Below, in pieces: positions 17,161-24,425 of a stretch of 36,380 bases of DNA. How positions within the stretch are numbered: position 1 is the first letter of the stretch; each line of letters opens with the position of its first letter. Origin of the DNA: Spirochaetia bacterium (GTDB lineage: Bacteria; Spirochaetota; Spirochaetia; Treponematales; Breznakiellaceae); the NCBI GenBank assembly GCA_025997595.1, contig BNUU01000015.1, positions 1 through 36,380 of the forward strand, written 5' to 3'. The translations under genes were made by a program, and so were the position numbers. Below the pieces are notes generated by a model. The model worked only from the letters and a program-made list of their open reading frames with translations. It was not told the DNA's origin and made no database searches.

Positions 17161-17180
17161 GGGCAAAGTCTATGCCCATG
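17158..17180 (-). promoter_or_regulatory. Hairpin covering the glgP start codon
   Basis: Perfect 8-bp arms CATGGGCA (17158-17165) and TGCCCATG (17173-17180) with a 7-nt loop. The glgP ATG (17160-17158) is in one arm, and no clear Shine-Dalgarno lies upstream. It could restrict translation initiation. Confidence 0.5.
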
Positions 17181-17196
17181 GAGGCCTAATGTCAAC

Positions 17197-17688
17197 TTAA
17201 CGAAGCCCGAACCGGTCCGAGAGTTCCTTGAGGTGGCTGCCGATAAAAAGGGCGCCGTAACCGGTCAGGATCACGCCGATGGTAAGCCCCACGGGGAGCA
17301 GAAAGGATGAGCCCAAAGATTGGGCGACCCGGACAAAATCCATGCCGAAGAAGGAGGTAGAAAGGGAGACCAGCATCACCAGGCCTGCAATAACCCAGCT
17401 GCGGAAGGACACCCCGGCGGCGGCTTCCTGGAAGACCGGGCGCCAGGCGTCCTGCCCGGCTTCGTCCGCTTCCCGATCGATTTGGGCCATCACCTGATCC
17501 TCAAAATCCGGGGCAGGAGGGAAGAAATCATCCCGTAACAGGTCACGGGAGACTTCAAAGCGTTCAATTTCCCGGGCGCATTGGGGGCAGAAGAAGCAGT
17601 GTACACCCAGGCGGATGCGGAGCAGCAGGGGGATAGATTCATCCCCGGCATATTCGTAGACCCGATCTAAAAGATCATTACAGTTCAT
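17197..17688 (-). CDS. Anti-sigma factor with zinc-finger domain and two membrane segments
   Basis: A 163-residue protein with a zf-HC2/ZAS-like N-terminus: H30-x3-C34-x2-C37 in GVHCFFCPQC, with C3 as a possible fourth ligand. A linker of about 50 residues leads to two hydrophobic helices (SWVIAGLVMLVSLSTSF and LLPVGLTIGVILTGYGALF). This is the standard layout of membrane-bound anti-sigma factors that hold an ECF sigma factor until a signal arrives. Its ATG overlaps the sigma gene stop by 4 bp (ATGA), so the two are coupled, supporting a cognate pair. The zinc site suggests possible redox sensing (inference). glgP follows. Confidence 0.82.
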   Translation of the reverse strand: MNCNDLLDRVYEYAGDESIPLLLRIRLGVHCFFCPQCAREIERFEVSRDLLRDDFFPPAPDFEDQVMAQIDREADEAGQDAWRPVFQEAAAGVSFRSWVIAGLVMLVSLSTSFFGMDFVRVAQSLGSSFLLPVGLTIGVILTGYGALFIGSHLKELSDRFGLR

Positions 17689-18260
17689 TCAATGCCTCCT
17701 TCGGCAATTCCCGCAAGCCTGGCCCGCAGCAGCTTCTTGGCCCGGAACACATGGCTCTTGATCGTGTTTACCGGATACCCGGTAATCGCCTCAATCTCCT
17801 GATAGGACCTATCGTAAAAAAAGAACAGGTCCACGCAGATCCGGTACCGCTCCGGGAGCTCCGTAACCGCCGCCAGCACCGCTTCCCGCGCCGCAGAGCG
17901 GATTGTCCGGCGCTCCGGGGTATCCCCGTCGCTTGCCTGATCCTCTTCCGCAAGGCTGCGGTATTCCTTCCGCCGGGTGATACCATTTACCGCCGTGTTG
18001 TAGGCGATCTTGTACAGCCAGGTTGAAAACCGGGACCGTCCTTCAAAACGGGCCAGGCTGCGGTACACCTTGAGGAACACCTCCTGGGTAAAGTCGGAAG
18101 CGTCATCGGGGTTCCGGAAAAAACTTAAACCCATGCCGTAAACGGCCTGTTCATGCCGTTTTACCAGAAGCCGGAAAAGCCCTTTCTGTCCCGAGACGAC
18201 CTGGCTGACGATCAGATGATCATCATTGTCCCCCATAGGGACGCCGTCCCCCCCCGTCAT
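17685..18260 (-). CDS. ECF-type RNA polymerase sigma factor
   Basis: A 191-residue extracytoplasmic-function sigma-70 factor. Region 2 is seen in DDASDFTQEVFLKVYRSLARF and STWLYKIAYNTAVNGI; region 4 in LPERYRICVDLFFFYDRSYQEI and PVNTIKSHVFRAKKLLRARL, the DNA-binding HTH. There are no regions 1.1 or 3. The ATG at 18260 overlaps the upstream membrane-protein stop (ATGA), and codons 2-5 contain a run of eight G (18248-18255 on the complementary strand). A second start, Met9 at 18236, lies after the tract. If the first ATG is used, tract length changes would shift the frame. The zinc-finger anti-sigma gene follows with a 4-bp overlap. Confidence 0.9.
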   Translation of the reverse strand: MTGGDGVPMGDNDDHLIVSQVVSGQKGLFRLLVKRHEQAVYGMGLSFFRNPDDASDFTQEVFLKVYRSLARFEGRSRFSTWLYKIAYNTAVNGITRRKEYRSLAEEDQASDGDTPERRTIRSAAREAVLAAVTELPERYRICVDLFFFYDRSYQEIEAITGYPVNTIKSHVFRAKKLLRARLAGIAEGGIE

Positions 18261-18595
18261 GAAGCTCTATCGCCGCGCTTAATCCCGTAATAAACCAAAA
18301 GGCCCGCCCCCATGGAAAGGGGAATAATGCCGCCCAAAAGGGCGTAACTGGTCCCCTCGATGATGGCGAGAAAAATGGTCAGGGCCACCCCCACACAGCT
18401 TAAAAGCAGACCCGCAAGCAGGCTGAAGGAAAGAAGGTCGAAGTCATCCCGTGCGTACTGCCCGGCCTGAATAAGCAGGGTCCTGCGCCGGTGATACCAG
18501 AGGAGGTAGAAAAATATCACCACCGATCCCATCACGATTCCCACAATGGGGATTACCGCTATGATCACCTGGGCGGCTGAAGTTATCTGCTCCAT
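18257..18595 (-). CDS. Small membrane protein of unknown function
   Basis: A 112-residue protein with about three hydrophobic helices: IIAVIPIVGIVMGSVVIFFY near the N-terminus, LSFSLLAGLLLSCVGVALTI, and GGIIPLSMGAGLLVYYGI at the end, with a charged cytoplasmic-looking loop YHRRRTLLIQAGQYARDD between the first two. I do not recognise a characterised family. The frame is open up to TTG 18619, but ATG 18595 has a strong AAGGAG 9 bp upstream and is preferred. It overlaps the ECF sigma gene by 4 bp, so it belongs to the sigma operon and may be a sensor or accessory part of that signalling unit (inference). Confidence 0.7.
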   Translation of the reverse strand: MEQITSAAQVIIAVIPIVGIVMGSVVIFFYLLWYHRRRTLLIQAGQYARDDFDLLSFSLLAGLLLSCVGVALTIFLAIIEGTSYALLGGIIPLSMGAGLLVYYGIKRGDRAS

Positions 18596-18672
18596 AAAAA
18601 ACGGCTCCTTATCTTTCAATAAGTATACCTTTCCCGTCTATTTTTGGACAGCCCGGCGTTCCCAAGGAACGT

Positions 18673-18678
18673 ATTATA
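18673..18678 (-). promoter_or_regulatory. Candidate -10 box upstream of the sigma operon
   Basis: TATAAT on the minus strand, about 80 bp before ATG 18595. No good -35 box is visible. A small palindrome CGTTCC-CAA-GGAACG (18657-18671) lies directly downstream. Confidence 0.3.
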
Positions 18679-18733
18679 TTGGACACGATGCAGGGGGATT
18701 GGTTGCGGCTGCCCGCGCTGCAATCGTGAGGCT

Positions 18734-19234
18734 TCACTCCAAAATCATCAAATCACTGAAATACAACACCCCGATCTTCCCCAACAGCAATTCTGCGTTG
18801 AACCGGCGCAGGAGTTCAGCCTTGGCCTTGGCCTCGTCCAGGTTCCGCAGTTCTTCGGCGCTCAGAGCGGCGAAGTAATCAACAGCAATACTGCGGAATT
18901 CCGGGGCCTTTGTCACCAGTTCTTCGGTAAAGGCCCGGTCGGCGCCGGGGTAGGGAAAGGCGATGGAAATCAGCGCCGCGGCGGGCTCCCCGCCCCTGGC
19001 GGCAATGCGGAGCCGGCCGATGCCGGTAAACATAGCCGTGCCGCCCCCCGGCGCCGTGCCGGGAACAGCGCCGGGGGAGGCGGAAGGGGCGGGCGCCTTG
19101 GTGCCAGGCACCTCCGGCGGCCTGATAAAAAAGGCGTAGACCGTTCCCCCAAGGATAACCAGGATCAGAACGGCGGCGATGATCACAAGAATACGGGTTA
19201 CGCGGAACAGGGCGCTTCCGGGGGGAGTATTCAC
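18734..19234 (-). CDS. FliL-like single-pass membrane protein
   Basis: A 166-residue protein with one N-terminal transmembrane helix (VTRILVIIAAVLILVILGG-like sequence), a Pro/Ala/Gly-rich linker and a folded C-terminal domain. The ending AKAELLRRFNAELLLGKIGVLYFSD resembles the end of the flagellar basal-body protein FliL, where a helix with alternating charges precedes VYFTDFV-type sequence. It is probably a stator- or membrane-associated protein, but no flagellar genes are nearby, so a FliL paralogue is more likely than the flagellar one. The frame is open to ATG 19303. GTG 19234 is preferred because GGGGGAAGG lies about 9 bp upstream and the extra residues match no membrane-protein start. 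MscS lies upstream on the same strand. Confidence 0.65.
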   Translation of the reverse strand: MNTPPGSALFRVTRILVIIAAVLILVILGGTVYAFFIRPPEVPGTKAPAPSASPGAVPGTAPGGGTAMFTGIGRLRIAARGGEPAAALISIAFPYPGADRAFTEELVTKAPEFRSIAVDYFAALSAEELRNLDEAKAKAELLRRFNAELLLGKIGVLYFSDLMILE

Positions 19235-19271
19235 AATCGTTCGCCTTCCCCCTTCGTGTCCTTTGTGTCCC

Positions 19272-19286
19272 GGAACCCAAGGTTCC
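19272..19286. repeat. Short palindrome in the MscS/FliL-like spacer
   Basis: GGAACC-CAA-GGTTCC, 6-bp perfect arms with a CAA loop. It resembles CGTTCC-CAA-GGAACG at 18657-18671 upstream of the next gene. It sits in the spacer if the FliL-like gene starts at 19234. Function unknown. Confidence 0.4.
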
Positions 19287-19315
19287 TTTGCGGTTGTTTT
19301 CATAACTAATCGCCC

Positions 19316-20338
19316 CTATGCCAGGGTGATGCCCGCTTCGGCGAAGCGGCGGAGGATTTCCAGGTTGATCCGGCTGACGGTTTCCGCGTAGTCCGCCCGG
19401 CGGGACACGTAATAGGTAAGGGCGATTTGGCAGTTCACACCCCCGATGGCCGCCAGCACCGCCTGGGGTGCCTCCTCAAGTCCGGGCAGGGTGGAGCAAA
19501 TCTCTTTTAAGATGGCGATGCCTGCGGCGATCTTGTCCGGGCCGTTGTCGCCCTTTACTACCAGGGTCTGGACAACCTTGGTGTTGGGGGCGGCGCTGAT
19601 GTTTTCAATGGGGCTGCTGGCAAAAAGGCTGTTGGGGATAAAGACCGTGCGGTTTTCCAGGGTCCGCAGTTTTGATGTACGGATACCCATTTCGGTGACG
19701 GTCCCGTCGTATGCGCCGATTTTGATCCGGTCGTTGATCCGGAAGGGGCGGTCCACAAAAACCGTGATGGAGCCGAAAAAGTTTGAGAGGGTGTCCTTGG
19801 AGGCCAGGGCCAGGGCCGCGCCCCCCAGCCCAAGACCGGCCAAAAGGCCGCTCACGTTGTAACCCAGGGTCCGTAAAACGAGGGCCCCGGCAATAATCCA
19901 GATCAGCACATTGGAGAACTTGCGGAGCAAAGGCTGAATTTCGGTCTCACTGTTTGCCAGCGGGCTCATACCCCGCTTGGGAACATAGCGGAGGATTATG
20001 GCGTCCAGGACCTTGCCAATGCCCCAGGCAAAAACCACGATAAAAAGGGAATCGATGATCCGGCCCGCCCAGCGTTCCGGAATTTCATGGAGCTGCAGTC
20101 CCCGTATCCCGACGGCGATCCCCGCAAGAAAAACGATGATGCCCAGGGGCCGCTCCAGAACGGAAAAGATGATGTTATCCAGATCGCCCTTTGTTTTCCC
20201 GGCCACATGCTTATGGACAAGCCTTAAAACAAGGGAACCAAGCTTCCCCGCGATAAAACCCCCGAGTATACAGGCCGCGCTGACAAGCCACTGTTTGACC
20301 GGATTATTCAAAAACACAAGGGCAAGAAATTCATCCAT
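19316..20338 (-). CDS. MscS-family mechanosensitive ion channel
   Basis: A 340-residue small-conductance mechanosensitive channel that releases solutes on osmotic downshock. Several N-terminal membrane helices precede the pore helix, shown by the Gly/Ala-rich VSGLLAGLGLGGAALALASK and DTLSNFFGSITVF. The beta domain follows with DRPFRINDRIKI, TVTEMGIRTSKLRT and NRTVFIPNSLFA, then a short alpha/beta C-terminal region. The number of helices before the pore (about four) resembles the YnaI-type more than E. coli MscS. The ATG at 20338 has only a weak ribosome binding site. It is divergent from the cupin gene and appears to head the minus-strand run toward the FliL-like gene. Confidence 0.92.
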   Translation of the reverse strand: MDEFLALVFLNNPVKQWLVSAACILGGFIAGKLGSLVLRLVHKHVAGKTKGDLDNIIFSVLERPLGIIVFLAGIAVGIRGLQLHEIPERWAGRIIDSLFIVVFAWGIGKVLDAIILRYVPKRGMSPLANSETEIQPLLRKFSNVLIWIIAGALVLRTLGYNVSGLLAGLGLGGAALALASKDTLSNFFGSITVFVDRPFRINDRIKIGAYDGTVTEMGIRTSKLRTLENRTVFIPNSLFASSPIENISAAPNTKVVQTLVVKGDNGPDKIAAGIAILKEICSTLPGLEEAPQAVLAAIGGVNCQIALTYYVSRRADYAETVSRINLEILRRFAEAGITLA

Positions 20339-20410
20339 GATTCATTTTACCGTAAATGGCCTATATTCTTAAAGCCCAAAGTGATATTATTCTTTTGGAG
20401 GGTATCAATT

Positions 20411-20755
20411 ATGGTTATTCAACGCAGTGAAATGAGGCTTGAAAAAAGAGAAAAGGCACGGGGCGGGGAAGGAACCGCTGCCTTTATCCATTTGGCGGAG
20501 TGCGAGAAGGAAAAAAACGTCAAGCTCCTGGCGGAACTGTCTCTGCCCCCCGGCGCATCCATCGGCTATCATCAGCACGATTCTGAGACCGAGTACTACG
20601 TTATCCTTTCCGGCAGCGGATCGGTAAACGATAACGGCACGGAACGGACGGTAAAGGCCGGGGATTCGGTAATCACCGGAAACGGCGCTTCCCACAGCAT
20701 CAAGAATACCGGCAATGTGCCCCTGGTGTTTCATGCGGTGATCGTAACTTACTAA
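20411..20755 (+). CDS. Cupin-domain protein
   Basis: A 114-residue single-domain cupin. The two motifs are visible: motif 1 as GYHQHDSETEYYVILSGSG, with two His and a Glu, and motif 2 as GDSVITGNGASHSIKNTG, with a third His. The metal-binding set His/His/Glu/His is therefore likely present. Small cupins of this kind may be isomerases, dioxygenases or sugar- or ligand-binding regulators; the role cannot be told. The frame is open from 20381, but ATG 20411 follows GGAGGG by 8 bp and is chosen. It lies 8 bp before glmS, so cotranscription is likely. It diverges from the MscS gene. Confidence 0.85.
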   Translation: MVIQRSEMRLEKREKARGGEGTAAFIHLAECEKEKNVKLLAELSLPPGASIGYHQHDSETEYYVILSGSGSVNDNGTERTVKAGDSVITGNGASHSIKNTGNVPLVFHAVIVTY

Positions 20756-20763
20756 AGGCCGAT

Positions 20764-22617
20764 ATGTGCGGCATTGTCGGATACATCGGTAATCAGGAAG
20801 CGGTTCCGATTTTATTGAAGGGTTTAAAAAAACTTGAATACCGGGGTTACGATTCTGCGGGAATCGCCGTTCAGGGAAAGATGGGCCTGGTGGTCCGCAA
20901 GGCCAAGGGGCTGATCAAAAACCTGGAAGAAAAGATCTCCGCCGAATCCAAAAATGCCGATGAGTTCTGCGGCTTTGCGGGAATAGGCCACACCCGCTGG
21001 GCAACCCACGGGGAACCATCGGACGTAAATTCCCATCCCCAGACCGATGCATCCGGCAAAATCGCCGTGGTCCACAACGGCATCATCGAGAACCACGGCA
21101 AGCTCAAGGAATGGCTCCTTTCAAAAGGGGTCACCTTCCAAAGCGAAACCGACACAGAAGCGGTGGCCAACCTGATAGGCTTTTACTACCGGGGCGATCT
21201 TTTGCAGGCGGTCATGGAAGCCGTGGGCCGCCTGGAAGGCTCCTGGGGCCTGGGGATAATCTGCGCCGACGAGCCGGACCGGATCATCGCGGTCCGCAAG
21301 GAAAGCCCCCTGGTGGTGGGGATCGGCAAAGGTGAAAACCTGATCGCCTCCGACGTGCCCGCCCTGCTGGAATACACCCGTGAGGTGTACTACCTTGAGG
21401 ACCGGGAAATCGCCGTTCTGTTCAAGGACCACGTTGATTTTTACAGCGACGAAGGGCAGGTCATACAAAAAGAAAAGACCCACATCGAATGGGACGCCGC
21501 CTCCGCCGAAAAGGGCGGCTACGAACACTTCATGCTCAAGGAGATCCACGAGCAGCCCAAGGCCCTCACCGACACCCTGCGGCCCCGGCTTACCGCCGCC
21601 GACACAGGCGGCGCGCGAAAAATCAACCTGGACGAAATCGGCTTTGACGCATCCTGGGCCCAGGCAAGCCGGGTGGTGATCACCGCCTGCGGTACCGCCT
21701 GGCACGCCGGGGTGATCGGCAAATACGCCTTTGAGCACTTCGCCCGCATCCCCGTGGATGTGGATGTGGCTTCGGAGTTCCGTTACCGGGACCCGATTCT
21801 GAATCCCAAAGACATCTTCATCATCATCAGCCAGTCCGGGGAAACCGCCGACACTTTGGCGGCCATGCGGATGGCAAAAAAAGGCGGCGCCCGGATCATC
21901 GCCATCACCAACGTGGTGGGCTCCACCCTGGCCCGCGAAGCAGATTTAGTGATGTACACCTGGGCGGGCCCGGAGATCGCCGTGGCAAGTACCAAGGCAT
22001 TTACCACCCAGCTCATGTGCCTCAATTTGATCGCCCTGCAATTCGGCGTTCTTCGCGGCGTCATCAAGTCCGCACAGCTTAATGAGTATATTAACGCGCT
22101 GGAAGCGATCCCGGCCCAGGCGGAAAAAATCTTAAAGGGAAAAGAAAACATCCAGCGCTTTGCGTCACAGCAGTTCAACAAGGGCAAGGTCTTTTTCATG
22201 GGCCGTCTCTTCGATTACGCGGCGAGCCTGGAAAGCGCCCTCAAACTCAAGGAGATCAGCTACACCCACTCGGAGGCCTTTGCCGCCGGGGAGCTCAAAC
22301 ACGGCCCCATCGCCTTGGTGGACACTTCAACTTTAGTGGTGGCCCTCTGCACCCAGTCAAAACTTTTCGACAAGATGGAATCCAGCATCACCCAGGTGAA
22401 AGCCCGGGGCGCGGCGGTGGCGGTGATCACCTACGAGGATTCCGACCGCTTCAATAACATCGCCGACGAGGTCTTCCGTATCCCCCGCACCGACGACAGC
22501 CTCTCCCCGATCCTGTCGGTCATCCCCGCCCAGCTCTTTGCCTACTACTGTGCGGTTCAGCGGGGCCTTGACCCGGACAAGCCCCGGAATCTGGCGAAGT
22601 CGGTTACGGTGGAATAA
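20764..22617 (+). CDS. glmS: Glutamine-fructose-6-phosphate aminotransferase (isomerizing)
   Basis: Glucosamine-6-phosphate synthase, 617 residues, the first enzyme of UDP-GlcNAc and peptidoglycan synthesis. It starts MCGIVGYIG, with Cys2 as the glutaminase nucleophile after Met removal, followed by LEYRGYDSAGIA and GHTRWATHG. Two SIS domains follow (ITACGTAWHAGVIGK, SQSGETADTLAAMR, VASTKAFTTQL and the second with FFMGRLFDYAASLESALKLKE). The C-terminus [13 protein letters not shown] is canonical. Length is normal. It lies 8 bp after the cupin gene. Its last 82 bp are repeated at 23311-23392, after the toxin-antitoxin pair. No glmS ribozyme was recognised in the short upstream gap. Confidence 0.97.
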   Translation: MCGIVGYIGNQEAVPILLKGLKKLEYRGYDSAGIAVQGKMGLVVRKAKGLIKNLEEKISAESKNADEFCGFAGIGHTRWATHGEPSDVNSHPQTDASGKIAVVHNGIIENHGKLKEWLLSKGVTFQSETDTEAVANLIGFYYRGDLLQAVMEAVGRLEGSWGLGIICADEPDRIIAVRKESPLVVGIGKGENLIASDVPALLEYTREVYYLEDREIAVLFKDHVDFYSDEGQVIQKEKTHIEWDAASAEKGGYEHFMLKEIHEQPKALTDTLRPRLTAADTGGARKINLDEIGFDASWAQASRVVITACGTAWHAGVIGKYAFEHFARIPVDVDVASEFRYRDPILNPKDIFIIISQSGETADTLAAMRMAKKGGARIIAITNVVGSTLAREADLVMYTWAGPEIAVASTKAFTTQLMCLNLIALQFGVLRGVIKSAQLNEYINALEAIPAQAEKILKGKENIQRFASQQFNKGKVFFMGRLFDYAASLESALKLKEISYTHSEAFAAGELKHGPIALVDTSTLVVALCTQSKLFDKMESSITQVKARGAAVAVITYEDSDRFNNIADEVFRIPRTDDSLSPILSVIPAQLFAYYCAVQRGLDPDKPRNLAKSVTVE

Positions 22618-22618
22618 G
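22537..22618 (+). repeat. 82-bp direct repeat, copy 1 (3' end of glmS)
   Basis: The last 81 bp of glmS including its stop plus one base. It matches 23311-23392 at 81 of 82 positions; the only difference (22551 T versus 23325 C) is synonymous (Cys TGT/TGC). The copies are 774 bp apart and enclose the DUF433/DUF5615 gene pair. Confidence 0.97.
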
Positions 22619-22681
22619 CATGTTATTTTCGTCCTTTGCCTGATGGTATTTCGCTGCCTTGTATTCTTCCCCTAATCCGGG

Positions 22682-22687
22682 TATATT
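22682..22687 (+). promoter_or_regulatory. Candidate -10 box for the toxin-antitoxin pair
   Basis: TATATT ends 7 bp before the antitoxin ATG at 22695. Transcription would start at about the ATG; no Shine-Dalgarno is visible, so leaderless initiation is possible. No clear -35 box. Confidence 0.3.
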
Positions 22688-22694
22688 TTTAAGC

Positions 22695-22934
22695 ATGAAT
22701 GACTTAACAAACTATATTACCATTGACCGTGATATACGATTTGGGAAGCCCTGTATTAAGGGAACCCGGATCACGGTGGGGGATATTCTTCAATGGCTAT
22801 CCGAGGGTATGTCTACCCAGGAAATTTTGGAAGATTATCCTGAATTGCAGGAAGTGCATATCAGGGCTGCATTAGCTTTTGCGGCACAACGGGATGCACA
22901 GACCTTAGTTTTTGTCCATGAAACTGTTGCTTGA
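22695..22934 (+). CDS. DUF433 protein, likely antitoxin
   Basis: A 79-residue DUF433 (VapB-like HTH) protein. The family pattern is clear: ITIDRDIRFGKPCIKGTRITVGDIL, then a helical repeat with LSEGMSTQEILEDYPELQEVHIRAALAFA. DUF433 proteins are usually the first gene of toxin-antitoxin pairs with a PIN-like DUF5615 partner, as here. The frame is open from 22659, but the conserved part begins at ATG 22695. It overlaps the toxin gene by 17 bp. Both genes are noticeably more AT-rich than their neighbours and lie between duplicated glmS ends, so they look acquired. Confidence 0.85.
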   Translation: MNDLTNYITIDRDIRFGKPCIKGTRITVGDILQWLSEGMSTQEILEDYPELQEVHIRAALAFAAQRDAQTLVFVHETVA

Positions 22935-23250
22935 CGCAAATATTTCATGGCGTTTGACCGCTGTTCTGGCTGAACATTTTGGATCCTGTGCCCATGTAAA
23001 TAGAACGAACCTTCCCGTTCCTGCGAGGGATTCAACTATATGGGATTATGCGGCGGAACATGGATATATCATCGTCACCCAGGATTCTGATTTTTTAAAT
23101 TTTCTGGAAACCAGGGGATACCCGCCAAAGGTTATACTGCTCAGGACCGGAAATATCAGTAGGAAAAAGACTGAAACGATATTACTACAAGCCAGGGTGA
23201 CTATAGAAAAGTTGGATGCGAACGATTATGGTTTACTTGAAATCCTTTAA
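22918..23250 (+). CDS. DUF5615 PIN-like protein, likely toxin
   Basis: A 110-residue protein of the DUF5615/Mut7-C-like PIN family. The conserved acidic residues are present: LLLDANIS near the N-terminus, RDSTIWDYAAEHGYIIVT-type sequence in the middle and TQDSDFLNF after it. These are the candidate metal-binding residues of a PIN-type RNase. The C-terminal segment VILLRTGN is also typical. ATG 22918 is chosen over TTG 22912, since MKLLLDANIS is the standard start. It overlaps the DUF433 gene by 17 bp, the usual arrangement for the pair. RNase activity is family inference. It lies inside the glmS-end duplication. Confidence 0.85.
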   Translation: MKLLLDANISWRLTAVLAEHFGSCAHVNRTNLPVPARDSTIWDYAAEHGYIIVTQDSDFLNFLETRGYPPKVILLRTGNISRKKTETILLQARVTIEKLDANDYGLLEIL

Positions 23251-23294
23251 ATAACTCTTTTCCTGCCGGAACGAAAAAGTACCGGGAATGCGGA

Positions 23295-23307
23295 GGTGAC
23301 AGGCACC
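23295..23307. repeat. Short palindromic motif GGTGACAGGCACC
   Basis: A 13-bp near-palindrome ending 3 bp before glmS-end copy 2. A version differing at one base, GGTGCCAGGCACC, is at 19100-19112 inside the FliL-like gene. It may be a dispersed short repeat. Confidence 0.45.
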
Positions 23308-23310
23308 GAA

Positions 23311-23392
23311 TTTGCCTACTACTGCGCGGTTCAGCGGGGCCTTGACCCGGACAAGCCCCGGAATCTGGCGAAGTCGGTTACGGTGGAATAAG
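23311..23392 (+). repeat. 82-bp direct repeat, copy 2 (detached glmS 3' end)
   Basis: A second copy of the glmS 3' end with the stop codon, 81 of 82 identical to 22537-22618. It keeps the glmS reading frame ([14 protein letters not shown]) but has no gene body in front of it. It lies about 44 bp before corA. Confidence 0.95.
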
Positions 23393-23435
23393 GCTGCGCC
23401 CTTGCCCTAACTCTTTCTAAAGGGTAAATTGATGT

Positions 23436-24425
23436 ATGATTACGATTAGAATTCAAAGCGACAGGGGGCTTGCCGAATCCGATGAGGTGAGCAAGGGCTG
23501 CTGGATCGACGCCCGGAATGTGAGCAAGGCGGACCTGGTCCGGCTGGAAAAGGAATTCGCCATTGCCGGGGAACTCCTGACCGACATCATGGACGCCGAC
23601 GAGCAGGCCCGGATCGAAAAGGAAGACGACTACACCGCCATCATCGTGCGGCTTCCGGTCTGCGATGAAGCCCTGGAAATTCCCTTCTTCACCGTGCCCC
23701 TGGGGATCATCCTCTTTTCCGACAAGGTGGTAACCATCTGCCAGAATTCCAGTGATGCCCTGGAAGACATCATCAAAAACCGGGTCCGGGGATTCAGCAT
23801 CAAAAACAAGAGCAGCTTCGTGCTCAATCTTTTGGGCCGGGGGGCCTTCACCTTTCTTAAATCCCTCAAGGAGCTGAACAAGCGGACCAATGCCATTGAG
23901 CGGGAACTTCAGCGGTCCATCAAAAACAACGAGCTGATTCAGCTTCTGTCTTTGCAAAAGTCGCTGGTGTATTTTACCACCAGCATCAAAACCAACGAAC
24001 TGCTTTTGGAAAAATTGCAGAAATCGCCTCTTATCAAGTTCAAGGAAGATGAAAAGGAACTGCTTGAAGATGTGGTCACCGAAAACCGGCAGGCCATCGA
24101 AATGGCCAACATCTATTCTTCAATTCTGACGGGAACCATGGATGCCTTTGCCAGCGTCATTTCCAATAATCTCAACATTGTAATGAAGCGTCTCACCATC
24201 GTTTCAATCGTTCTGATGATCCCCACCCTGATCTACAGTTTCTTCGGGATGAACGTTGACTTACCCTTTGCGACAGAGCCATTGGTGGTTTACAGCATTT
24301 TGATAATCAGCCTTTTGGTTTCCATTTTCGGGGCCATATTCCTCAATACCGATCAAAGGATCGATAACCGGATCAAACAGAAAACCAAAAAAATAAAGCC
24401 CAAGAAAATAAAGGAAAAGAAATGA
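23436..24425 (+). CDS. corA: CorA-family magnesium/divalent cation transporter
   Basis: A 329-residue CorA-type channel. The N-terminal cytoplasmic funnel is alpha/beta followed by long charged helices. Two C-terminal membrane helices follow, the first ending with the diagnostic G271-M272-N273 motif in [10 protein letters not shown], the selectivity filter. The tail is very Lys-rich ([14 protein letters not shown]), as usual. It transports Mg2+ and possibly Co2+/Ni2+. ATG 23436 follows AAAGGG. The stop overlaps the threonine aldolase start by 4 bp (ATGA). Before the glmS-end duplication it may have followed glmS directly. Confidence 0.93.
   Translation: MITIRIQSDRGLAESDEVSKGCWIDARNVSKADLVRLEKEFAIAGELLTDIMDADEQARIEKEDDYTAIIVRLPVCDEALEIPFFTVPLGIILFSDKVVTICQNSSDALEDIIKNRVRGFSIKNKSSFVLNLLGRGAFTFLKSLKELNKRTNAIERELQRSIKNNELIQLLSLQKSLVYFTTSIKTNELLLEKLQKSPLIKFKEDEKELLEDVVTENRQAIEMANIYSSILTGTMDAFASVISNNLNIVMKRLTIVSIVLMIPTLIYSFFGMNVDLPFATEPLVVYSILIISLLVSIFGAIFLNTDQRIDNRIKQKTKKIKPKKIKEKK

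Noticed and set aside
20756..20763. glmS ribozyme
   Set aside because: The gap between cupin and glmS is 8 bp, too short for the ribozyme, and none was recognised in the cupin gene.
22619..23310. Tn7-like element inserted after glmS
   Set aside because: No tns genes or Tn7 ends are seen in the interval; only the toxin-antitoxin pair is present.
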